Origin: Gemmatimonadota bacterium
Lineage (GTDB): Bacteria > Gemmatimonadota > Gemmatimonadetes > Longimicrobiales > Gaopeijiaceae
Length of the DNA: 64,000 nucleotides
NCBI GenBank assembly: GCA_022825135.1
Contig: JAJDYN010000005.1
Span: 186,001-250,000, forward strand
Direction of reading: 5' to 3'
Shown piece by piece: positions 15,799 to 23,719 of the stretch. How positions within the stretch are numbered: the first letter of the stretch is position 1; each line of letters starts with the position of its first letter. The position numbers were made by a program, and so were the translations under genes. Below the pieces are notes generated by a model. That model was given only the letters and a program-made list of their open reading frames with translations, did no database searches and was not told the origin of the DNA.

Positions 15799-18156
15799 TC
15801 ATCCTCCCGGCACCAGCGGCCAGACGAGCGGAAGCACGGTCAGGACCACCGCCATTACCAGGAGGAACAACGGAAATCCCGCCTTTATGAAGTCGACGAA
15901 CCGGTATCCTCCGAAACCCATCACCAACAGATTGACCGGATGTCCCACCGGACTCATGAAGGCGCAGGAGCTCGCTATGGCCACCGTCATCATCAGAGCC
16001 TGGGGCGAGAACCCTTCGCTGGCGGCCGTGCTGAGCGCAATGGGCGACATGAGTACCGCCACTGCCGCCGTCGGCATCACCTGAGCTGAAAGGGCGGTGA
16101 TCAGGAAAAGTCCGGCCACCACTGCCAGGGGACCAAACTCCGCAATGGACCCCAACACCGTCTCGGCCACCAGCGCGGCAGTTCCGGATTCCTGCATCGC
16201 CAGTCCCAGGCTGAGCATCCCCGCGATCAGGACCACCGCTTTCAACTCTATGCACCGATAGGCCTCTTCCATGTTGAGGCAACCCGTCAGCACCATCAGG
16301 ACCGCTCCAATCGGCGCCGCGACGTAGATCGGCAGGAGGCCCGAGACCACCGAAGTCAGGACGCCTGCCATGATCAGGGCGCTGACTGGAGCTTTCCGGC
16401 TTCGCACCACCTCTGCCGCTTCTTCGGTCATGACGAGGAAGTCCGGGTTCTCCACCAGGCGCGCGAGCTTGTTTCTGTCGCCATAAAGCAGAAACGCATC
16501 ACCTGGAAGCAGTTTCATTTGCCGGAGCCCGCTCCGGTAGATCTCTCCATTCCGCCATATCGCAAGGATGGAAACACCGTAGTCTTCACGGAAATTGAGT
16601 TCCTCGATTGTCCTTCCCGCGAATGTCGTGCGTGGAGACAACGAAGCCTCCGCCAGGCCGACGGTGTCGGACTCCAGCCGGCTCACGTCCAGGGGGCGAT
16701 TGTCGCCCACCGTCAATTCCTGGAGCGCCTGCAGGATCCTGAGATCCTCGAGTCGTCCCCGGAGCAGGAGAACATCCCCTCCCTCGAGCTTTGTATCCGG
16801 ATCCGGCATGAGAAGCTCTTCATCGGCCCGCAGGATGCCCACAACCGTCAGGCCGAACGCATCGGCCAGCCGGGTTTCCGCGAGCAGCTGACCGGCCAGC
16901 AGCGATTCTCCCGAGATTCTGACGCTTTGAATCCTGCGTTCCATCTGGTAGTGGGAAATCAGTTCTCCTGCCGACACCGAATGGATCGCTCCAAAGGTCC
17001 TGTCCTCCTCCAGTGCGGCAAATCGCCCGCTTTTCATCGCGACCACCAGGCGATCGCCCGCAGCAAGAGTCATCAGGCGCAATCCCGTGCGATGTACCCG
17101 ATCACCCCGCAGAATTGCGAGAACGTGCAGGCCAAGCGTCTGGCGCAGATTCGCCTTTCGAACCGTCTGCCCGATCAGCGGTGAATCTTCCGCCAACTCC
17201 AGTTCCGCTACCTCGATGGAGGCATCTGCAATGCGCTCAAGAGCCCGATCTCTCGACTCGATCTCCAGATGCTTCCATGCGCGCAAGCCTTCGAACCTCT
17301 CCAGGGTTCCTTCAACAACCATCTCGTCTCCCCCGCTCAGAACGAAGTCCGGCCCGGGAGCGAGGACCATCTGCCCGCTTCGTTGCACGGCGACCACGTT
17401 CAGACCCAGGGCCTGGCCCAACCGGCTTTGCTGCAGTGTCTTGCCTGCCAGAGTCGAATGCCTGGGCGCTCTCAGCATTCCGACCAGGCCACCCAGGCCG
17501 TAGAGTCCCCCCAGATCCGCCGGAGCCGATTCCTTCTTCGGATCCCGGTTCGGAAACAGCCGCCGCCCCAGGAAGGTCATGTAGACGATTCCCGCAGCAA
17601 GCGCCGTCAACCCGACCGGTGTGAACGAGAACATCCCGAACGGCTCAAGCCCGGCATCCCGCAACGCCCCGTTCACCAGGATGTTCGGCGCCGTTCCGAT
17701 CAACGTCGTCATCCCGCCAAGCAGGGATCCGAAGGCCAGGGGCATGAGCAGTTTGGATGGCGGCGTCCCTATGCGGCGGGCCATGTCCAGCACCACCGGC
17801 AGCATGAGGGCGGTGATGCCGATGTCGTTCATGATTCCCGACAAGAGGCCCACCGTGGCCATCATCACCGCGGTGAGACGGCCGACTCCACTACCCGATG
17901 CCGCCAGAACCCGCTGGCCGATGAAACGAGCGACCCCGGTGCGCGCGAGGGCTCCGCTCAGGACCAGGACTGAAGCGATTGTGATGACCGCTTCGTTGGC
18001 GAAGCCCATGATCGCCTCCTCGCCCTCGAGGATGCCTGCCACCACGAGCCCCAGCATCACCATCAACGCCACCAGATCCACCCGGACCTTTTCGGTCACG
18101 AACAGGACCACCGCTGCTGCGAGAATGCCTCCGACTAGAAAAACTTCCAGGTTCAT
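15799..18156 (-). CDS. SLC13/ArsB-type anion or sodium symporter with internal TrkA-C (RCK) domains
   Basis: 785-residue polytopic membrane protein. The N-terminal half has about five to six membrane segments (FLVGGILAAAVVLFVTE onward) with SGIMNDIGITALMLPV and IGTAPNILVNGAL, typical of the SLC13/CitT/ArsB family. It is followed by about four RCK_C-like repeats between residues 220 and 560 (segments such as LGQALGLNVVAVQRSGQMVLAPG and ADAFGLTVVGILRADEELLMP). The C-terminal membrane half carries SAQVMPTAAVAVLMSPIA and CAFMSPVGHPVNLLVMGFG. Likely a sodium-dependent sulfate, dicarboxylate or related anion transporter gated through its RCK domains. It converges with abiEii, 21 bp apart. Confidence 0.93.
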   Translation of the reverse strand: MNLEVFLVGGILAAAVVLFVTEKVRVDLVALMVMLGLVVAGILEGEEAIMGFANEAVITIASVLVLSGALARTGVARFIGQRVLAASGSGVGRLTAVMMATVGLLSGIMNDIGITALMLPVVLDMARRIGTPPSKLLMPLAFGSLLGGMTTLIGTAPNILVNGALRDAGLEPFGMFSFTPVGLTALAAGIVYMTFLGRRLFPNRDPKKESAPADLGGLYGLGGLVGMLRAPRHSTLAGKTLQQSRLGQALGLNVVAVQRSGQMVLAPGPDFVLSGGDEMVVEGTLERFEGLRAWKHLEIESRDRALERIADASIEVAELELAEDSPLIGQTVRKANLRQTLGLHVLAILRGDRVHRTGLRLMTLAAGDRLVVAMKSGRFAALEEDRTFGAIHSVSAGELISHYQMERRIQSVRISGESLLAGQLLAETRLADAFGLTVVGILRADEELLMPDPDTKLEGGDVLLLRGRLEDLRILQALQELTVGDNRPLDVSRLESDTVGLAEASLSPRTTFAGRTIEELNFREDYGVSILAIWRNGEIYRSGLRQMKLLPGDAFLLYGDRNKLARLVENPDFLVMTEEAAEVVRSRKAPVSALIMAGVLTSVVSGLLPIYVAAPIGAVLMVLTGCLNMEEAYRCIELKAVVLIAGMLSLGLAMQESGTAALVAETVLGSIAEFGPLAVVAGLFLITALSAQVMPTAAVAVLMSPIALSTAASEGFSPQALMMTVAIASSCAFMSPVGHPVNLLVMGFGGYRFVDFIKAGFPLFLLVMAVVLTVLPLVWPLVPGG

Positions 18157-18193
18157 TGGTGCCGGTCCCGGTTGTGTGGATGAGTGGATGGCG

Positions 18194-18590
18194 TGAGCCC
18201 CGACACCGTCACCTCGCTGAGCCGGGCGTGGGCGGCCTCGAGCAGGTCTCCCAGCGTGCAGGAGGGGCTGTCGTCTTTTACCGCTACGAGGAAGGGATCG
18301 ATCCGGGTCCGGAGGATGGGCGGGAAGTTCGCCGGGGCGAGCGGGATCCTCCCTGTCGGCGTGTTTACCGTCCGGCTAGCCGTGAACACGTCGAGCACAT
18401 GAGGGGTCCCCCGCGCAGCCGTGCATGTCCTGCGTGCCGGCGGCCCCCGCCCCGCCGTGCCGGTCATCACGTTCACGCGCTGCCGGTCGAAGTCCGCCGG
18501 CGCGACATCGGCCAGCGCCCGCGAGGGGAGGTCCGAGGGGCCAAGGGGTGCGTGCGGAAGTGACGACGCGATTGGTCCTTGGTGTCTCAT
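18194..18590 (-). pseudogene. tctC fragment (signal peptide and C-terminal half lost)
   Basis: From ATG 18590 the frame reads MRHQGPIASS like intact tctC, but the signal and lipobox are deleted. It rejoins at GPSDLPSRALADVAPADFD, carries a compensated frameshifted patch where intact tctC has GAGAAGMQYMQGRAG, then matches through DPFLVAVKDDSP to about SEVTVSG. It ends by entering unrelated sequence next to the SLC13 gene. No export signal and no second lobe remain, so it is non-functional. Confidence 0.8.
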
Positions 18591-18678
18591 GCGCGGGAAT
18601 ATGACGCGCTGGTCGGCAGTCGGCCACCGGGGGCCGAACGGTGAGATCCGTTTCGGTTCGTCTGGCATCCGCCTGTTT

Positions 18679-18693
18679 TCAAGATTATCTTGA
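18679..18693. promoter_or_regulatory. Palindromic operator upstream of XRE-ImmA gene, copy B
   Basis: Same perfect palindrome TCAAGAT-T-ATCTTGA as at 11394-11408, 23 bp ahead of ATG 18717, followed by an AAGGGGAC ribosome site. Confidence 0.65.
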
Positions 18694-18716
18694 TTTTGAC
18701 CTAAAATAAAGGGGAC

Positions 18717-19862
18717 ATGACGAGCAACATAAAGGAAATTATTGCGGATTCCGTTCGCGACCGCCGGAAGGCCCTGGGCATGAGCCAGCGGGAACTGGCC
18801 GAAGCTGTCGGCTTTGGTTCGCACCAGATCGTCTCCGAATTGGAACGAGGTCAGCGAGACGTCAAGGCATGGGAACTGGCCAGAATCGCCAATGCCCTTC
18901 ACACCAGCCTGCCCAAGCTACTCGAGCTCGAAGACACCAGCCAAGCCGAAACGCACGTTTTCTGGCGTTCTCATGGGCCCGACACGGACCGGTGCCAACA
19001 CGAAGCGAGACTGCTTGAGCGCTACGAGCGATACAGGCGGGTCGAGGAACTGACCAGTGCCCGTTGCGACACGCAGCCACTGCCCCGGTTTTCCGTAAAC
19101 AAATCGACATCGTTCGGCCAGGCGGAACAGTTGGCGGCCAATACGAGACGCAGCATGGACCTTGGGGGGCGCCCTGCCATGTCGCTGGCCGAAGTCCTGC
19201 AGGAGCGTTTTGGCATCAAGTTGTTTCTCGATGACCTGGGTAGCGGAGGATCAGCCGCGTGTGTGCGGACAGACTCGGACGCGGCGGTTCTGCTAAACCG
19301 GCATGAAGCGCCCTGGCGGCAGCGCTACAGCTTGGCCCACGAGCTCTTCCACCTGGTAACCTGGGACGCCGTAATGGACGCGTGGCCACATGGGAACCAA
19401 CGCACGACGTGGCCGGAGCGGGTCGAGAAGCTTGCGAACGTCTTCGCCTCCGCACTGCTCCTCCCCAGTGACGACCTGCGCGCGGAGTTTCAGTCTCGCT
19501 TCGAGGGCAGAGAGGCTTCGCATCTCGAGGTCGTAAACATGGCTCGGGCTTACGGCGTCTCAACCGAAGCTCTGTTGTGGCGTCTTCGAAGTCTCGACTT
19601 GATATCGGAGGGCGCGGTCCGAAGACGGCTCGATGACCCGTCGTTTCGCCGGATGGACCGAGCCAGCATGCCGAAGCACTGGACCAGCCCGCCCCCCAAT
19701 CTTCCAGATCGATTCGTACGGTTGGTAGCCTTGGCGTACAGGACGGGCGATCTCTCTCGAAGTGTCGCCGCCAAGTACCTGGAGAGGAATCCAGGAGAAC
19801 TCTACTACCTCGACTGGGACGACGACGATGGCGGGGCGAACGAGCGGAGGCTGAGGAGATAG
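18717..19862 (+). CDS. XRE-family regulator fused to ImmA/IrrE-type zinc peptidase, copy B
   Basis: 381 residues, same length and layout as the gene at 11432: N-terminal XRE helix-turn-helix and C-terminal peptidase with HELFH at 208-212 and ANVFASALLLP. Changes cluster in the first 21 residues (I5, K6, D11, D15, G21) and around residues 110-145. The helix-turn-helix core and zinc motif are unchanged, suggesting both copies are still selected. It converges on a damaged tctC 19 bp downstream, exactly as copy A converges on the intact tctC. The duplicated unit therefore includes the flanking gene ends and the operator. Confidence 0.92.
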   Translation: MTSNIKEIIADSVRDRRKALGMSQRELAEAVGFGSHQIVSELERGQRDVKAWELARIANALHTSLPKLLELEDTSQAETHVFWRSHGPDTDRCQHEARLLERYERYRRVEELTSARCDTQPLPRFSVNKSTSFGQAEQLAANTRRSMDLGGRPAMSLAEVLQERFGIKLFLDDLGSGGSAACVRTDSDAAVLLNRHEAPWRQRYSLAHELFHLVTWDAVMDAWPHGNQRTTWPERVEKLANVFASALLLPSDDLRAEFQSRFEGREASHLEVVNMARAYGVSTEALLWRLRSLDLISEGAVRRRLDDPSFRRMDRASMPKHWTSPPPNLPDRFVRLVALAYRTGDLSRSVAAKYLERNPGELYYLDWDDDDGGANERRLRR

Positions 19863-19881
19863 GTTGGGAGACTTCGCTTAG

Positions 19882-20847
19882 CTACCCATCCAGGATACCC
19901 AGCCGTTGCAGCAGGTCCCGGCTGGTCGTGACTTCCTCCGTCATCCAGGCCCCGAACGCTTCCGCATCCTCCATCGTCGCGTACTCGAGTGCGGCGCGCT
20001 CCATGTACTCCCGGAACCCCGGATCGTCGGTCGCGGCTAGGAGGCGGGCGCGGATGTCGGCCCGCGTCTCGGCGTCGAGGCCCGGCGGGCCCACCACCCC
20101 CCGCCAGTGGACGGGCTGGAGGTCGTATCCCTGGTCCGCGTAGCTCGGCGTGTCCGGGAGCGCCTCGACGGGCATCGCGGTCCCCAGCACGCGCATCGTC
20201 CCCGCGCGCAGGTGCTCGCGCACGATGGTGTAGTTCGTGTGCGCCGCGTCCGTGTGGCCGCCGAGCGCCGCGACCACCGCGTCCGCCGACCCTTCGTAGG
20301 CGATCCAGCGGACATCCAGATCTCCCGCCGCCGCTCGCAACCGCGCGAAGCCGAGGATAATGGGCCGACGCCGCGCCGAACCCGGACAGAAGGGATCGAT
20401 CTGGATCCAGAGGATGGGCGTGAAGTCCTCCGGGGCGAACGGGATCCGCCCCGTGGCCATGTTCACCGTCCCGCTCGCCGTGAACACGCCGAGCACGTGG
20501 GGGTCCCCCGCGCGGCCCTGCATGTACTGCATGCCGGCGGCCCCCGTCCCACCCTGCCAGGTCATCACGTTCACGCGCTGCCCGTCGAAGTGCGCCGGCG
20601 CGACATCGGCCAGTGCGCGAGAGAGGAGATCCGAGGGGCCGCCGGGTGTGGCCCAGGAGACGATCTCGATGGGGCGGTTGGGGAAGGGAGCCTCGTCTCC
20701 GCCCGGTGAACCGGTGGATGGGGCCAACAGGACGAAGGCAGCGGTGACGAGCCTCGGGAGCCTGGATGCGGACCGGGTCTTGCGGCTGCGCGGGAGGGCT
20801 GCGGTTTGCATCCCAGGTGACGATGTAGTCGTTGCTCGATGTTTCAT
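19882..20847 (-). pseudogene. tctC copy with internal deletion and lost lipobox
   Basis: Open frame of 321 codons from ATG 20847, closely similar to the intact tctC at 12597 but with two disabling changes. First, the lipobox cysteine is gone (LLAPSTGSPGG in place of LLASAGCAPSG). Second, about 32 residues between DPF and LGFARL are deleted and replaced by a short frame-shifted patch (CPGSARRRPI), because a one-base insertion and a deletion compensate each other. The start of lobe 1 and all of lobe 2 remain readable. A soluble product is possible, but membrane anchoring and ligand binding are probably lost. Confidence 0.7.
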
Positions 20848-20964
20848 GCGGGAGAATATGAGGCTCGCGGCGGGGGTCGCTGGCCTGCCCCGCGAAGGGG
20901 TGGTTCGTGCCCGTTCCTTCCGAGTCGACCGCAGACTTGCAGGATCCGGGGATCGGGGAGCCGG

Positions 20965-21045
20965 TCGATTAGGTACTTGGTCAACACGAACGTCCTCTCG
21001 GAAGCCAACAGGCCGTGCCGCAACCGACGGTTCGACTTTGGCTGC
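20965..21045 (+). pseudogene. VapC-type PIN toxin N-terminal fragment
   Basis: The + strand frame at 20971 reads RYLVNTNVLSEANRP, which matches the start of VapC PIN toxins (usually YLLDTNVLSE). The first catalytic aspartate has become asparagine. A TAG precedes it in the same region and the rest of the domain is missing. Short, but the match to the conserved first strand is distinctive. Confidence 0.5.
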
Positions 21046-21130
21046 CCGTACGTGGGCGCCCTTGACCCGGAAGCCAGATGCAGAGAAACTCTCTTTCAAG
21101 TGTCGCACGAACCGAGATCCGAGCAATGGG

Positions 21131-21727
21131 ATGCTTCCAGACTACCCAAGTGTCAAGCAGAAGATCAACAGCCTGTTGAGGCGTTACCTCAAGGAGGAGG
21201 TTTTTCGGCACTCACCCATCCTCAAGGAGATCCGCCAGACGGTGCAGCACGAAGGCCGCGAGGGTACCTTCGGAGACGTAGACGGGAGAGAGCGCCCAAT
21301 CGAATACAAAAAAGTCGCAACGGGCTACTCGCTGACCCGAGACGAAATGCGACGGCCGGACTTCCAATTGATTTTATCGAAGTTCGCTGCGATGGCGGAG
21401 ACGTTCGCTGAAGGACAATCGAGAATGCTCTTCGACACCGTCTCCGAGGCAGCGGAGTCTGTCGGTAACGTTGTCGATGCAAAAGGCAAGCTGACCAAAG
21501 AGGCTTTCCTCGAATTGATGCGGAAGATGCAATTGGACTTCAATCCCAAGACCGGTGAACCTCAGCGTCCGACGATGGTCCTGCACCCGGACACGCTGGC
21601 GAAGATTAAGGACGACCTGAAGAGCTGGGAGAAAGATCCAGAGTTCGTGGCTGCGCTGTCGGCCGTCGAACAGCAAAAGCGACTCGATTGGCGTGATAGA
21701 GAATCTAGTAGACGTCTGGCTGACTGA
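21131..21727 (+). CDS. Hypothetical protein paired with a nuclease gene
   Basis: 198 residues from ATG 21131, function unknown. Predicted mostly helical, soluble and charged, with no membrane segment or known motif. Segments such as FAAMAETFAEGQSRMLFD and KDDLKSWEKDPEFVAALSAV look like coiled or packing helices, and PTMVLHPDTLAKI is a proline-bounded strand. Its last 35 bases overlap the start of the Mrr-like nuclease gene, so the two are co-translated and probably act together. Base composition from here to about 25.7 kb looks less GC-rich than the flanks, consistent with acquired DNA. It could be a sensor or specificity partner. Confidence 0.7.
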   Translation: MLPDYPSVKQKINSLLRRYLKEEVFRHSPILKEIRQTVQHEGREGTFGDVDGRERPIEYKKVATGYSLTRDEMRRPDFQLILSKFAAMAETFAEGQSRMLFDTVSEAAESVGNVVDAKGKLTKEAFLELMRKMQLDFNPKTGEPQRPTMVLHPDTLAKIKDDLKSWEKDPEFVAALSAVEQQKRLDWRDRESSRRLAD

Positions 21728-23297
21728 GGCATCCGAGCGCTCCTACGAAGCGGCCTTCGGTCAGCTTCTTGTGATCGAAGGCCATCGTGTCATCCAAGGC
21801 CCGATGCATCACGCCCACGAGCATGGAAAGGACATTATCGCATGGGATTCTGAGGGTAATCTGTGCGTTTACCAACTTAAGGGCGGGACAGGAACCCTTG
21901 GTGTCGCAGGCGTAAGGAAGGTTCGCGATCAGTTGTCTGAGGCTGCGGAATCCGCAGTGTTGCACCCTAGCCTTGCCAGCTTACGTGTCCCTGACCGCGT
22001 CTATCTTGTCACCAATCAAACCGCCACTGGTCCAGCCCAGGGGCAGATCCGTGCCATGAGCGAGGGCAACCGCAGCCGTGGATTGGCACCGCTGCAACTG
22101 GTCGAGCGCGCCGAACTCGCCTCCCGATTCGTAACCGCCGAACACCGGTTCTTTCCCAGCTCTCCGCAGGCTCTCAATACCTTCCTCTCGCTGTTTCTGG
22201 CCGATGGAAGGGGAGAGTTGCCGAGGAACGACTTCTTTAGGCTGCTCCAAGAAATCCTTCCGGTGAGTGGTAGCAGACCGAAGGCCGCTGACGCTGGCCG
22301 AGCTATCTCGGCCGCAGCGCTCACGACGGCGTTTGCTCTACGGAGATGGGCAGATCTAGACAACCACGCGGAGATTGCGATGGGCTGGATTTGTTACGCA
22401 ACTCAGGTCCTCAGGGCAGCGGAACGATATCGGCTTGGTCGGTCACGCTGGGAGAGACCCTATCGATTAGCTCTGGAGGAAGCTCGACGTCACGCAAGAC
22501 ATCTACTCGATGAAGCGACCGCAGCCGACGACCTTACCATACCTGATGCTGCCGAACCGCTTGTCTACGCGCCACGCGTGGTCAAAGTGTGTGGTTTGGT
22601 ATCAGCTTGGACTGTTTCGGAGCGGATCGAGTTCGGTGTCCATCGTGCTGACCGGGGAGTTGCGGGCCGGCTTGTGTTGCGAGAGCTTGACTGCCTTCGG
22701 GTCTTAGGAGAGGTGCAAGCGCCGGACTACTTTCTTTCCATCTTAGCAGTAAGTGAAGCAGGGGACTACCGTGTTGCGACCTCCCTGCTCTTTCGTTGGC
22801 TCAACAGCGTGGCAGGCGCGAATCAGAGCGGTTCGACCGCGGCTTTTCCGGATCCTTACCACTCCGTTGAAGATATCCTTCACGATCACCTCCCTCCAGC
22901 GGGTGCCGTCCTTGCCGATGAGGACTTCGATGGGAGCGCCTACACGGTCCACATTGGTGTACGCTGGGCTGTGAGACGCTTGTGGCGCCAAACCCTTAAC
23001 GCAAGTTGGGGAAATGTAAGTAGGATTAATCACTATAGCTTTGAGCCCGGTGGCCCGAGCGACTACCTTGCGCCTAGGAGTAGCCGCGGCGAGTTGAAGA
23101 GTTGGTTCTATCCGACGCCGACGAGTTGGTCCGCCCTTCGCGCGGACGCTGAGGAATGTGATTTCTCCCGGCTGCCGCGAGCATTGCTAGGGTGTCCGGA
23201 ATTCGTGCCGTTCTATTGCCTTGCCATGCCTCACCGGTTTAACAGCACCGTCGCGGACCTCTTGGACCAGTTGGCCTACACCGGCCGGGTGTCGTGA
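21693..23297 (+). CDS. Mrr-like restriction-endonuclease-fold protein, putative defence effector
   Basis: 534 residues from GTG 21693. The N-terminus (about 10-110) looks like an Mrr/REase-like domain: SYEAAFGQLLVIEGHRVI, then GKDIIAWDSEGN, then VYQLKGGTG. D47 and the Q-x-K at 61-63 form a PD-(D/E)xK-like site of the Q-x-K kind used by modification-dependent enzymes. A following strand reads VPDRVYLVTNQ. The remaining 400 residues are an unrecognised, mainly helical domain. The gene overlaps its small upstream partner and is close to two OLD-family nuclease genes. Likely an anti-phage two-gene module; this is inferred from fold and neighbourhood. Confidence 0.7.
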   Translation: MIENLVDVWLTEASERSYEAAFGQLLVIEGHRVIQGPMHHAHEHGKDIIAWDSEGNLCVYQLKGGTGTLGVAGVRKVRDQLSEAAESAVLHPSLASLRVPDRVYLVTNQTATGPAQGQIRAMSEGNRSRGLAPLQLVERAELASRFVTAEHRFFPSSPQALNTFLSLFLADGRGELPRNDFFRLLQEILPVSGSRPKAADAGRAISAAALTTAFALRRWADLDNHAEIAMGWICYATQVLRAAERYRLGRSRWERPYRLALEEARRHARHLLDEATAADDLTIPDAAEPLVYAPRVVKVCGLVSAWTVSERIEFGVHRADRGVAGRLVLRELDCLRVLGEVQAPDYFLSILAVSEAGDYRVATSLLFRWLNSVAGANQSGSTAAFPDPYHSVEDILHDHLPPAGAVLADEDFDGSAYTVHIGVRWAVRRLWRQTLNASWGNVSRINHYSFEPGGPSDYLAPRSSRGELKSWFYPTPTSWSALRADAEECDFSRLPRALLGCPEFVPFYCLAMPHRFNSTVADLLDQLAYTGRVS

Positions 23298-23719
23298 CGG
23301 CAGGTTTGCGACCGGACTGGAGACGGCAACCCGAGGGCATGGACTTGGCTGCGAGTCAATTGAAGGGGGTCCCTTGATCTCGGGCCGTGGCGATCCTGCG
23401 AATGGTCGCCACTCCCACCATCTTGAGCGTTCCTTGGTCGCACTCCATCCGGTGGCGGGGCTGGTTTTCCCAGCGCTGGTCGCCGTGCATCCGCTCGATA
23501 AGCATCCGGTTGTACTTCTCGGCGGACATGGTCCCCATCCTGTTCTCGACGCGGCTGCGTGCAGTAGCCGTCGCCTCACGACGCGTTCCCCTCGTACGCC
23601 TGAACTCCGGCGTCTCGGATTCGGCGCCGGTGGGCCAATGCCAAGGTCCCCTCAAGCACCATAGGAGAATCCCCAACGCGGGCTTCGCTCCGTGTGACGC
23701 CCCGACGACCCGCTCCCAC
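23298..23719. other. Gap without a supported gene
   Basis: 422 bp between the convergent Mrr-like and OLD-family genes. The only sizeable reading frames (for example a minus-strand one at 23356-23676) show no family features and an arginine-heavy composition typical of antisense noise. No repeat array or clear terminator was seen. Confidence 0.5.

Noticed and set aside
23356..23676. 106-codon minus-strand frame between the Mrr-like and OLD genes
   Set aside because: No family features, no good ribosome site and arginine-heavy composition; kept only as an unexplained gap.
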